Of a stretch of 15,948 nucleotides of DNA, positions 7,931 to 15,575 are shown one piece after another. How positions within the stretch are numbered: the stretch's first letter is position 1; each line of letters starts with the position of its first letter. The notes under the pieces are model-generated. The model searched no databases. It was not told the DNA's origin and was given only the letters and a program-made list of their open reading frames with translations. Where the stretch lies: NCBI GenBank assembly GCA_047619485.1, contig JBLHKE010000085.1, forward strand, positions 1 through 15,948. The letters run 5' to 3'. Source of the DNA: JBLHKE01 sp047619485. Lineage in GTDB: Bacteria > Verrucomicrobiota > Verrucomicrobiia > Verrucomicrobiales > DEV007. The translations under genes and the position numbers were made by a program.

Positions 7931-9450
7931 CAAGATGCTCTCCTGATTGAAATTCGAAAGTCGGGCCCACTCAGCACCCCACCGTTTGTCACCAGCGCAG
8001 CCAGGCGCCCACCCTCGCGAGCAGGCCAGCACTCAATCAGTAGCGATCCATCGGTAGAACTCGCCTCGATCGGGAATTCATCTGCCTCCACCCCCACCGA
8101 CTTCGACACCACATGCCCCAGCAAATCTAACAGTAGACCAAACGCCGACGGCTCTAGTTGAGAAAAATCTGACAGCCACAGCGCGCCATCCGTCACCAGC
8201 AGTTCGTGCGCCCGCGCGATCTGTGCATTCTCCTCCTCCGCCAGCCGTGCCAGCTCGCGCCGCTCAGCCGACAGGTCTACGATCTTCGTCGCCTGCGCCG
8301 TCTGTGGTGCCCGACCGGTCGTCCGCAGTTGCGCCTCCAGCCACATCGGTTCTGCCTCTAGCCAGCTCGTCCGCGTGCCCTCATCTACCTGCTCACGATA
8401 CGCCAAGGTTTCCTCGTTCACCCGCAGATGCCGCGCCGGTGCCATTGCAAACGCAACCCGCCACAGCCGGTGCGCCGTCGCATCATCCGGTACTTCAGCA
8501 AACCACCGCGCCAGCTGCCGCCAGTCACGCCGCCGATCACTTCCAGTCTCGCGCTTGTCGTGAAAACTCTGCAGAGCCAGCAGCAGAGACGGGATCGCCT
8601 CGCGCGCCCGCGCCCGGAGCATCTCAGCCTGCGATCCGCCATCCGCATCACCAAGAAACCAACGTCGCAATCCATCCCAGCGCCCTTCCCGCCGACGCCG
8701 CTCGGCGTCCAGTTCGTCTGCGTCATCCGGGTTCAACGCATCCACCTTCGCCTGCTTCGCGATTCCCGGAAAATACGCGCGCAAGTCCGCCCGCTCCAGC
8801 GCGGCGATGCGCTGTTCGATCTCATTCGTCGACGTGATTAACTCTCCCACAAACCGCTCCAAGTAATCGATCAGCCGATCCTTGTAATCGATGAAATCCT
8901 CCAAAGACAAGCCGTGCAATTCCAGCGTCGTCTGCAGGAACTGCATAAATTTCTGCGCCTGCACCGTAAATTCCTCGAAACGCCCATTCAAAATCCGGAG
9001 CTGCTCGTGCAACTTCGCGTAATCAGCATTCGCTGGCGTCACATCATCATTATCGAGCAAACGCAGCAATGCACTCAGATACTCGATGATGTCCCGCAGT
9101 GCCTCCGCCTGGAGTTCACCCGGTTCATCGACAGACGACACGAACAATTCCAGTGCACGCTCCGCTGCCTCACCACGTGAGGAAAGCTGATAGAGGAACT
9201 TCACCTTGTAGAACTCCTCGATTGACGAGGCCTCCCCATGATCGCGGCTACGATCCAAGTTTCCCCACGCATTCAACTGCTCCAAGGCATCCGCCAGTTC
9301 GACCTCATCCAGACCGACCTTGCGCGCCACCTCAGCCGGTCGGAGATGGAGAACAAATTCGCCACGCGCCTCGGCGAAACACTCGAGGATCGACCGATAC
9401 TCCGCCGCCTTCGGGGTCGAAAGATGGCTGAATACAGTAAATCGATCCAT
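7930..9450 (-). CDS. jetA: JetA-like kleisin subunit of the Wadjet system (DUF2397/TIGR02677 family)
   Basis: This 506-residue protein is of the TIGR02677/DUF2397 type. An N-terminal winged-helix region has FSHLSTPKAAEYRSIL, FVLHLRPAEV and LNAWGNLDRSRD, then EEFYKVKFLYQLSSRGEAAERAL. Long helices follow, fitting the kleisin (MukF-like) role that bridges JetC and binds JetB. The start is placed at ATG 9450, where the family-like sequence begins. A GTG at 9468 is also in frame and would add six residues. It directly abuts GGGGAG, which is too close to serve as its ribosome site, while the ATG is 17 bases away from GGAGG. This is the first gene of the operon and lies 47 bases after the stop of the upstream oxidoreductase on the same strand. 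It may be read from that gene's promoter. Confidence 0.88.
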   Translation of the reverse strand: MDRFTVFSHLSTPKAAEYRSILECFAEARGEFVLHLRPAEVARKVGLDEVELADALEQLNAWGNLDRSRDHGEASSIEEFYKVKFLYQLSSRGEAAERALELFVSSVDEPGELQAEALRDIIEYLSALLRLLDNDDVTPANADYAKLHEQLRILNGRFEEFTVQAQKFMQFLQTTLELHGLSLEDFIDYKDRLIDYLERFVGELITSTNEIEQRIAALERADLRAYFPGIAKQAKVDALNPDDADELDAERRRREGRWDGLRRWFLGDADGGSQAEMLRARAREAIPSLLLALQSFHDKRETGSDRRRDWRQLARWFAEVPDDATAHRLWRVAFAMAPARHLRVNEETLAYREQVDEGTRTSWLEAEPMWLEAQLRTTGRAPQTAQATKIVDLSAERRELARLAEEENAQIARAHELLVTDGALWLSDFSQLEPSAFGLLLDLLGHVVSKSVGVEADEFPIEASSTDGSLLIECWPAREGGRLAALVTNGGVLSGPDFRISIRRAS

Positions 9451-9460
9451 CACAGCGTGG

Positions 9461-9475
9461 TGGGGCACCTCCCCA
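9461..9475 (-). promoter_or_regulatory. Small hairpin over the ribosome-binding region of jetA
   Basis: On the minus strand TGGGG-AGGTG-CCCCA is a perfect 5-bp stem with a 5-base loop. The only strong Shine-Dalgarno-like sequence before jetA (GGGGAGG) lies in the 5' arm and loop. If folded in mRNA, it would hold part of the ribosome site and the alternative GTG start (9468). A regulatory role is inference only. Confidence 0.3.
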
Positions 9476-9497
9476 TTCCATCTAACCTACCATGAGT

Positions 9498-10661
9498 TTA
9501 CTTCTTAAAACTTTTCGAAAAATCATCCGACGTCGCATGCTTCGACACCTCGATCTTCTTCTTCTCAAACGTCGATTTCTCCCCTTTCTCGAGCAAGATT
9601 GACTCGTATCTAGCCGCATCCATCGGCAGCTCGATCGTTTTGTCTTCCCACGCGGAGAGCAGCGTCGCATTGGCCAGTTCGACCGAATTGATCCCCTCGA
9701 TCGCCGGTGAGATCAGCTCGGCTCCGTGTAGGATCGCATCCGCGAAGTTCTGCGTGATTTCGATATGCTGACCACCGTGACCGTCGATCGGGATCGTCAC
9801 CTCCCAAGTATCCGGCTTCGCAAACCCAGCGGTCGCGTTATCGCTAAATTCCGACATCCCGACCTCATTGCGCGTCCACTTGATCACGCCCTCCTCGACC
9901 GTCACCAGTCCCTTCTCCGCTACGACCTCAAGGCGGTTCTGACCCGGAGCCTCACCAGTCGAAGTGATGAACGTCGCGTTCATCCCGTTCTCATAGCGGA
10001 AGTAAGCCGTCACATCATCCTCGACCTCGATCTGATGGTAGCGCGAAAAATTGCAGAAGCCGTGAACCTTTTGCGGCATGCCGAAGATCCACTGGAACAG
10101 GTCTAAATTGTGTGGGCACTGGTTCAAAAGCACACCACCGCCTTCGCCCTTCCAGGTCGCCCGCCAGCCTCCCAGCGCATAGTAATACTCTGTCCGGAAC
10201 CAATCGGTCACCGTCCAGTTCACCCGGCGCACCTCACCGATCTCGCCGCTGTCGACCAGCTGCTTCAATTTCCGGTAATGCGGATCCGTCCGCTGGTTGA
10301 ACATCGCAGCGAACACCTTTGTCTTGTCCGTGTGAGCGTCGATCAACTTCTGGCAGTCAGCCTTGTGCACTGAGAGCGGTTTCTCCACCAAAACGTGCAA
10401 GCCTGCCTCGAGCGCCGCAATGCCGATGGGCGTGTGCGAAAAGTGTGGCGTGCAGATATGGATCGCGTCGATCAACCCGGAGTTGATCATCTCGTTCACA
10501 TCCGTGAACTGTGCCTCACCCTCGCGCGGCTCCGGCATCGTCCCAACCATCTCACACACGGCGGTGAGATCGATTCCCGTGACCGAGCCATCCAGGATGT
10601 TCTGGCGATGCGCACGCCCCATATTGCCGAGGCCGACGATTCCGAGTCTGATATTATCCAT
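9498..10661 (-). CDS. Gfo/Idh/MocA family NAD(P)-dependent oxidoreductase
   Basis: This is a 387-residue cytoplasmic dehydrogenase of the glucose-fructose oxidoreductase/inositol dehydrogenase family. The N-terminal Rossmann fold has GLGNMG (10-15), followed by the THICTPHFSH-like strand and the family signature EKPLSVH (93-99). The C-terminal substrate domain has a GGGVLLNQCPHNLDLFQW block (174-191), with H184 and D187 in the usual metal/substrate positions. No signal peptide is seen, so it is not the secreted Tat type common in this family. The substrate, a sugar, inositol or amino sugar, cannot be told from sequence. The C-terminus is lysine rich. The start is ATG 10661 without a Shine-Dalgarno sequence. 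It is divergent from galE and followed closely by jetA. Confidence 0.9.
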   Translation of the reverse strand: MDNIRLGIVGLGNMGRAHRQNILDGSVTGIDLTAVCEMVGTMPEPREGEAQFTDVNEMINSGLIDAIHICTPHFSHTPIGIAALEAGLHVLVEKPLSVHKADCQKLIDAHTDKTKVFAAMFNQRTDPHYRKLKQLVDSGEIGEVRRVNWTVTDWFRTEYYYALGGWRATWKGEGGGVLLNQCPHNLDLFQWIFGMPQKVHGFCNFSRYHQIEVEDDVTAYFRYENGMNATFITSTGEAPGQNRLEVVAEKGLVTVEEGVIKWTRNEVGMSEFSDNATAGFAKPDTWEVTIPIDGHGGQHIEITQNFADAILHGAELISPAIEGINSVELANATLLSAWEDKTIELPMDAARYESILLEKGEKSTFEKKKIEVSKHATSDDFSKSFKK

Positions 10662-10670
10662 AAGTCATGG

Positions 10671-10738
10671 TCTATCGGCTGAGGTGCACGCTTGTCAAGT
10701 TGACACCCCGCGCCGCCCGCCCTCCATTCACCTAACCT
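10671..10738. promoter_or_regulatory. Divergent promoter region with a TGTCAA-G-TTGACA palindrome
   Basis: The 77-base gap between the oxidoreductase and galE contains TGTCAAGTTGACA at 10693-10705, a 6-bp perfect inverted repeat around one base. Each arm reads TTGACA on one strand, matching a -35 box for both directions. On the minus strand a weak -10-like GATAGA lies 16 bases further on (10676-10671). On the plus strand no good -10 follows at standard spacing. It could equally be a repressor operator. CTAACCT stands just before the galE ATG. Confidence 0.35.
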
Positions 10739-11737
10739 ATGAAAGAAAAAGCCATCCTCGTCACCGGCGGTGCCGGATACATCGGATCCCACACCGTCCG
10801 CCAGTTGGCCGCATCAGGCCACAAAGTCATCGTGCTCGACAACCTCACCTATGGCCATCGAGAGGCCATCGTCGACGAGGCTGCCACGCTGGTCGTTGGC
10901 GACATGTCCGACCCAGCCATCGTCCATCCGATCTTCGAGGAAAACGAAATCACCGCGGTGGTCCATTTTGCCGCCTTCGCCTACGTGGGGGAGTCCGTCA
11001 CGGATCCGATCAAGTATTACCGCAACAACACGGCTGCTCCGCTGACCTTGCTCCAGGCGATGAAGGAACACGGCTGCGACCAGTTCATCTTCTCGTCCAC
11101 CTGTGCGACCTATGGCGATCCTGTGCAGGTGCCGATGTCAGAGCAACACCCGCAAGCGCCGATCAACGCCTACGGCCAGAGCAAACTCATGCTCGAGAAG
11201 ATTCTCGCTGACTGCGGGCGCGCCCACGGCCTGCGAAGCGTCTGCCTGCGCTACTTCAACGCCAGCGGTTGCAGCGCGGATGGCGTCATCGGCGAAGACC
11301 ACAATCCCGAAACCCACCTCATCCCGCTCGCGCTGATGGCGATCACCGGGGAGATCGAAAAACTCACCGTCTTCGGCACCGACTACCCGACCCCAGACGG
11401 CAGTTGTGTGAGAGACTACATCCATGTCGAGGACCTCGGCCGCGCCCATATCGCCGCGCTAGATTACCTGCAAAAAGGCGGCGTGTCCACCCAGGTAAAT
11501 CTCGGCACAGGTAAAGGAAACTCGGTCAAACAGATCATCGATACCACCGAGAAAGTCACCGGAAAAAAAGTCCCTGTCGCCTATGGCGAACGCCGCGCCG
11601 GCGATCCACCAGAGCTCGTTGCAGACGCGAGCAAAGCCAAGCAAGTCCTAGGTTGGGAAGCAGAGATCACCGACCTAGAGCAAATCATCTCTAGCGCCTG
11701 GGCTTGGATGGACGGCCCGCGCAAAGGCCGCTACTAG
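10739..11737 (+). CDS. galE: UDP-glucose 4-epimerase
   Basis: This is a 332-residue short-chain dehydrogenase/reductase that interconverts UDP-glucose and UDP-galactose with bound NAD. Evidence is the GGAGYIGSH nucleotide-binding motif (10-18), SST at 119-121, and the catalytic YxxxK as YGQSK (Y145, K149). The galE-type landmarks RYFNASG, GVIGEDHNPETHLIP, DGSCVRDYIHVEDL and NLGTGKGNSV are also present. The length is normal for bacterial GalE, and the protein is cytoplasmic. It serves the Leloir pathway or supplies UDP-galactose for envelope polysaccharide. The start is ATG 10739 with no Shine-Dalgarno sequence. The SNF2 helicase begins 39 bases after its stop, with no terminator seen between, so the two may share a transcript. 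Confidence 0.95.
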   Translation: MKEKAILVTGGAGYIGSHTVRQLAASGHKVIVLDNLTYGHREAIVDEAATLVVGDMSDPAIVHPIFEENEITAVVHFAAFAYVGESVTDPIKYYRNNTAAPLTLLQAMKEHGCDQFIFSSTCATYGDPVQVPMSEQHPQAPINAYGQSKLMLEKILADCGRAHGLRSVCLRYFNASGCSADGVIGEDHNPETHLIPLALMAITGEIEKLTVFGTDYPTPDGSCVRDYIHVEDLGRAHIAALDYLQKGGVSTQVNLGTGKGNSVKQIIDTTEKVTGKKVPVAYGERRAGDPPELVADASKAKQVLGWEAEITDLEQIISSAWAWMDGPRKGRY

Positions 11738-11776
11738 CCCGTAGACTCAAGTTCCAGATCCGGTCACCATTAACCC

Positions 11777-14728
11777 GTGCTCACCGAAGACGACCTCATC
11801 GACATGGCCGGCTGGCCAGTCCTCAAGCGCGCCCGTTCGATCCTATCCAGCGGTGCCGTCCAGTCCGCGAGCCTCAAAGGCAATCTCCTAAAAGGCATCG
11901 TCAGCGCCGGAAAGAAACAGCTCAGCGCCGGTCTACTGATACGCAGTCAAACCGACACCGACAACCTGTGCACCTGCCTGGAATCGAAGCGCGACGGCCA
12001 AATTTGCGCCCACACGATTGCCGTCGCCCTGGCCACCATCGAAGGCCTCCCAGAGAAGCGCACCCCCGTCGAGAAACCCAAGCAGCCAAGCAAAGCCACC
12101 GCGTGGCAGATCTTCATCCCAGGCGCCTTCCCCGACCTCTGGCAACGCGGCATCCTCCCGCTGCGCCTAGCCGTTGGAGTGACGTCTGCAGACGTTCCGC
12201 AACCTAGGCCTGAGCTCACCCAACTACTAAAAACTCTAGGAGTTCCCGAAACCTCGACTTCCCCTGCCCTGCTGCGCCTCAACCAATCCCAAGCCGCACA
12301 GTTCTTCCTGGCCGCCACCAATGCCTCGAACATCCAATTAGAATCTCCCAGCAAAGATCCGCAGCCACTGCGCGTCAGCGAGATCCCCTGCCGGCTCCCA
12401 ATCGACATCACCTACCAGTCCGGTGACGGCACCATCACCCTCGATCTCAATCGAGGAAAAACCACCCTCCTAGTCGGCGAGCAGACCGTCCACGTCTTCC
12501 AGAACACCAGCGCCGCGACCATCCTACGACTACCGCTCCCCGGTGGCGCCCCCGCCATCGCCGAGCTCTCCGACCTCTTCGCCGGCGGGCGTCTCGTCCG
12601 CCCGCTCGACTGGCTACCCGGCGCACTGCCGATTCTCAATGAGGCCTTCCAACTGACATCCTCAGACGGTTTTCTCGCCAAGCTCGACCTGACACCACCC
12701 GAGCCCGACATCCTACTGGAGCTCGATGGTTCTCTGCGCATGCTGGCAGCGACCCTCATATTCAACTATCCCGAGCGGGCGAAATCGGCAGACCCGATCG
12801 AATCGATCACCGCCGGCCTGACCAATCCAGAATCGGAACGCCGCGCCCGCCAGCGCTTGCGGGAGGGCGGCTTCGACGAAAAACTCGAATTGCGCGGCGA
12901 ACCAGAAATCCTAAGTTTCTACGCCAGCACCCTGCCCCGCCTGCAATCGGAATGGGAAGTCACCCTCGGTGAACGCTTCGAACACGTCACGCAGAAGGTT
13001 CAGCGGCTCACTCCCAAACTCGAGCCTCACGGTAGCGGCGAAGATTGGTTTTCCTTCGCCATCAACTACACCACAGATCAGGGCCAGACCCTGAGTGCTA
13101 GCGAGATCCGCCGACTCCTCGACGCCGGCCAGACTTCCACCAAGTCGGCAGGCGGCAATCGCATCGCCATCGACACCACCGCGCTCGAAGACCTGCAGGA
13201 AGTCCTACGCGATACAGATCCTGACCAATCTGGTGGCGACTACCGAGTTTCACCCGCACAGGCCGATTACATCCGCAGCACGCTCGGAGAACCACAGGGA
13301 AAGATCTCAGCGGCTCCAGACACCAAGATCACCGCCACCCTGCGCCCCTACCAGAGCGAAGGCGTCGACTGGCTCCACACCCGGCTATCGCAACCAAACT
13401 CGGGTGCGATCCTCGCCGACGAGATGGGGCTCGGAAAAACCGTGCAGACCCTCACCCTTATCTGCGCCCTAAACCGCAAAACACCCGCTCTCGTCGTCGG
13501 CCCGACCTCCCTGATCCACAGCTGGGCAGCCGAGGCGAAAAAGTTTACCCCCCACTTGGCTACGACGGTCCTCCACGGCAGCGCCGCCAAACGCAAAGCC
13601 ATCCTCAGCGACCTCTCCGGCACCGACCTGCTGCTCACAAGCTACGGTGCCCTCGTCCGCGACCTGGAATTGCACCAGCAGAACGAATACTCGATCGTCG
13701 TCCTCGATGAGGCCTCCTATATCAAAAACCCGGACACGAAAATTGCCAAGGCGGCTCGCGCCCTCGCGGCCAACGCTGGCGCCCGCCTCGCGCTCACCGG
13801 GACACCGATCGAGAACTCGGTGCGTGATTTATGGTCAATCATGGAGTTCGCGCTGCCGCGCTACCTCGGCACCCGCGAAGACTTCCGCCAGCGCTACGAA
13901 CTCCCGATCGCAGCCAGTGCCAAACCGGAGCTGTCTCGCCTGCGCCGCCGCCTCGCGCCATTCCTCCTACGCCGCACCAAGCGCGCGGTCGCCAAAGACC
14001 TGCCAGAGAAGATCGAGCAGGTTCTCTACTGCGAGCTCAGCGCCGCGCAGCGAACCGCCTACGAGACTTTCCTCAGCAAAGGCCGCGAACAGATTCAGCA
14101 TCTGCTCCAGACACAGGGTTTCGGCAAAGCGCGTATGAGCATCCTCACCACACTGCTACGCCTGCGCCAGACCTGCTGTCACCTGCGGCTGATTGACGAA
14201 AAGTCGGAAGCCAGCTCTGGAAAACTCGAGGCGCTGCAAGAACTCTTGCAAGAGGCCATCGAGGGTGGTCACCGCGTGCTGATTTTTTCTCAGTTCGTCA
14301 AGATGCTCGGACTCATCCGTGACTCCCTCGACGCGCAAAAGCTAAGCTACGCCTACCTCGACGGCTCGACCCCAGCAGAACAACGCGCCGCCCAAGTGAA
14401 GGAATTCCAATCCGATCAGGGACCGCCGATTTTCCTCATCAGCCTCAAAGCTGGCGGCTATGGCCTAACATTGACGCGAGCCGACACCGTGATCCACTTC
14501 GACCCATGGTGGAACCCCGCAGTGGAGAACCAAGCGACCGACAGGGCACACCGGATCGGTCAAAAGAACCCAGTTACAGCCTACAAGCTCATAACGACCG
14601 GAACGATCGAAGAGCGTATTCTCTCCCTACAGAACAAGAAGAGAAACATCATCGAGACCGCCCTAGAGGACGAGAGTCCGATGATGTCGGGACTGAACGA
14701 GAACGATATACGCGAGATCCTCGCGTAG
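11777..14728 (+). CDS. SWIM zinc finger-containing SNF2 family DEAD/DEAH helicase
   Basis: This 983-residue ATPase translocates on double-stranded DNA. An N-terminal SWIM zinc finger has C65-x-C67-x9-C77-x-H79. A long middle region of unknown fold follows, then the SNF2 N-lobe from about residue 521 (LRPYQSEGVDWLH). Motif I is DEMGLGKT near 547-554, motif II is LDEASY with D644, and motif III is ALTGTP. The helicase C-lobe from about 833 has LIFSQF, YLDGST and then DPWWNP and DRAHRIGQ. Motif II has serine where the family usually has glutamine or histidine (DEAQ/DEGH). The start is GTG at 11777; M10 (11804) is an alternative. This type is widespread as a chromosomal gene of unknown precise role, probably DNA repair, transcription or chromatin remodelling. 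Nothing ties it to the jet operon. Confidence 0.92.
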   Translation: MLTEDDLIDMAGWPVLKRARSILSSGAVQSASLKGNLLKGIVSAGKKQLSAGLLIRSQTDTDNLCTCLESKRDGQICAHTIAVALATIEGLPEKRTPVEKPKQPSKATAWQIFIPGAFPDLWQRGILPLRLAVGVTSADVPQPRPELTQLLKTLGVPETSTSPALLRLNQSQAAQFFLAATNASNIQLESPSKDPQPLRVSEIPCRLPIDITYQSGDGTITLDLNRGKTTLLVGEQTVHVFQNTSAATILRLPLPGGAPAIAELSDLFAGGRLVRPLDWLPGALPILNEAFQLTSSDGFLAKLDLTPPEPDILLELDGSLRMLAATLIFNYPERAKSADPIESITAGLTNPESERRARQRLREGGFDEKLELRGEPEILSFYASTLPRLQSEWEVTLGERFEHVTQKVQRLTPKLEPHGSGEDWFSFAINYTTDQGQTLSASEIRRLLDAGQTSTKSAGGNRIAIDTTALEDLQEVLRDTDPDQSGGDYRVSPAQADYIRSTLGEPQGKISAAPDTKITATLRPYQSEGVDWLHTRLSQPNSGAILADEMGLGKTVQTLTLICALNRKTPALVVGPTSLIHSWAAEAKKFTPHLATTVLHGSAAKRKAILSDLSGTDLLLTSYGALVRDLELHQQNEYSIVVLDEASYIKNPDTKIAKAARALAANAGARLALTGTPIENSVRDLWSIMEFALPRYLGTREDFRQRYELPIAASAKPELSRLRRRLAPFLLRRTKRAVAKDLPEKIEQVLYCELSAAQRTAYETFLSKGREQIQHLLQTQGFGKARMSILTTLLRLRQTCCHLRLIDEKSEASSGKLEALQELLQEAIEGGHRVLIFSQFVKMLGLIRDSLDAQKLSYAYLDGSTPAEQRAAQVKEFQSDQGPPIFLISLKAGGYGLTLTRADTVIHFDPWWNPAVENQATDRAHRIGQKNPVTAYKLITTGTIEERILSLQNKKRNIIETALEDESPMMSGLNENDIREILA

Positions 14729-14732
14729 CCGA

Positions 14733-14987
14733 TTACTCGGCTGCAGCAGCAGCCTTGCGGGCTTTGCGGATCAGGCTACCGACGGTATCACTCGCCTTGG
14801 CACCATTTGCGATCCAGCCGTCGACCTTTTCCAGGTCCAGGGTCACGTTGTCCGACTTCTTCATCGGGTCGTAGGTTCCTACGGATTCGATGAAACGACC
14901 ATCACGGCGCGAACGGCTGTCCGTCGCGACGACGCGGTAGTAGGGCTTGTCTTTCGTGCCTTCTCTTTTGAGTCTGAGCGTTACCAT
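14733..14987 (-). CDS. rpsP: Small ribosomal subunit protein bS16
   Basis: This 84-residue ribosomal protein has the S16 landmarks VTLRLKREG, KPYYRVVATDSRSRRDGRFIE, VGTYDPM and the LDLEKVDGWIANGAKASDTV stretch. The C-terminus is alanine rich. The start is ATG 14987, which gives the canonical N-terminus. An open frame extends 25 codons further upstream but does not fit the family. There is no Shine-Dalgarno sequence. The gene converges with the SNF2 helicase, with only 4 bases between the two stops and no separate terminator. The 120 bases upstream, to the end of yraN, should contain its promoter, but I see no strong match. Confidence 0.97.
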   Translation of the reverse strand: MVTLRLKREGTKDKPYYRVVATDSRSRRDGRFIESVGTYDPMKKSDNVTLDLEKVDGWIANGAKASDTVGSLIRKARKAAAAAE

Positions 14988-15081
14988 GATCGTATGTATT
15001 TCTTGCTGCGATGGGCTAAAATTAGGTGCCAAAAGGGTCGCAGGGGCGATACAGTTGAGCAAGAATTCGGGTTTGCCAAGT

Positions 15082-15103
15082 AAAAAACCACCCTAATTCG
15101 TGG
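15082..15103 (-). terminator. Weak candidate terminator after yraN
   Basis: On the minus strand CCAC (15103-15100) and GTGG (15091-15088) can pair around an 8-base loop and are followed by six T (15087-15082). It begins five bases beyond the yraN stop. The stem is only four pairs, so termination would be partial, if it happens at all. Confidence 0.35.
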
Positions 15104-15107
15104 CAGT

Positions 15108-15575
15108 TCAACCATAGTAGTAGGGCTCAGGCGTCTCGAAGGCAAATCGGACTAGGTTGAAGTTCGCTGGCTCGCCGTGCCGCAGCATTACCTCAAGCAC
15201 GTCGAAACGGTAGTGGACGTATGGCCGATCCAGCCTCGCGAGCCACTCGAGGGCACCCCTCGTGATCAAATATTGCTTATCTTTCGTCACTGCCTCGATC
15301 GGGCGGCCACGTTTCAGGCTGGTGCGCGTCTTCACCTCAACAAAGACCAGCCGTTTGTCGTCCCGGCAGACGATATCGACCTCTCCTCCACCCTGCGCAC
15401 GGAAATTTTTCATCAGGATCCTAAAACCGAGCGATTTTAGATACTTCGCCCCCAGCCGCTCGCCAAGCGCGCCGATCTCCCTGCTAGCGATCAGCTTACC
15501 ATCGTCCCCCCGCAGGTTAAGGGGTGAATCGAGCGACCGGCCCAAACGTTTTTCGATGTAATCGACAAGGCCCAT
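15108..15575 (-). CDS. yraN: YraN family (UPF0102) endonuclease-like protein
   Basis: This 155-residue protein (from ATG 15575) is of the YraN/UPF0102 family, which has a PD-(D/E)xK nuclease fold. Visible are the GERLGAKYLKSLGFRILMKNFR stretch (38-59), then GGGEVDIV (62-69) and FVEVKTR (78-84), giving E65, D67, E80 and K82 as the likely active site. It has no firmly assigned function, though a Holliday-junction resolvase-like role has been suggested for the family. The chosen start overlaps the 3' end of rnhB by 59 bases. The frame is open further upstream, but that would run deeper into rnhB. A start nearer the conserved core is also possible, because the first about 30 residues are not typical of the family. 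Confidence 0.88.
   Translation of the reverse strand: MGLVDYIEKRLGRSLDSPLNLRGDDGKLIASREIGALGERLGAKYLKSLGFRILMKNFRAQGGGEVDIVCRDDKRLVFVEVKTRTSLKRGRPIEAVTKDKQYLITRGALEWLARLDRPYVHYRFDVLEVMLRHGEPANFNLVRFAFETPEPYYYG

Noticed and set aside
7931..8032. Longer jetB beginning at 8032
   Set aside because: The extra 34 residues lie inside jetA and do not fit the family, while ATG 7930 has a well-spaced AGGAG and a TGATG junction.
9492..9605. Short plus-strand frame of about 36 codons after the CTAACCTACC motif
   Set aside because: It is antisense to the conserved 3' end of the oxidoreductase gene and has a basic, low-complexity translation with no family match. Only the upstream motif is worth noting.
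11777..14728. SNF2 helicase as part of a defence system such as DISARM
   Set aside because: No methylase, DUF1998 or phospholipase D gene is nearby, it is on the opposite strand from the jet genes, and SWIM-SNF2 proteins of this type are common chromosomal genes.
14988..15062. Longer rpsP beginning at 15062
   Set aside because: bS16 begins with the MVTLRLKR type of N-terminus, which is found at ATG 14987.
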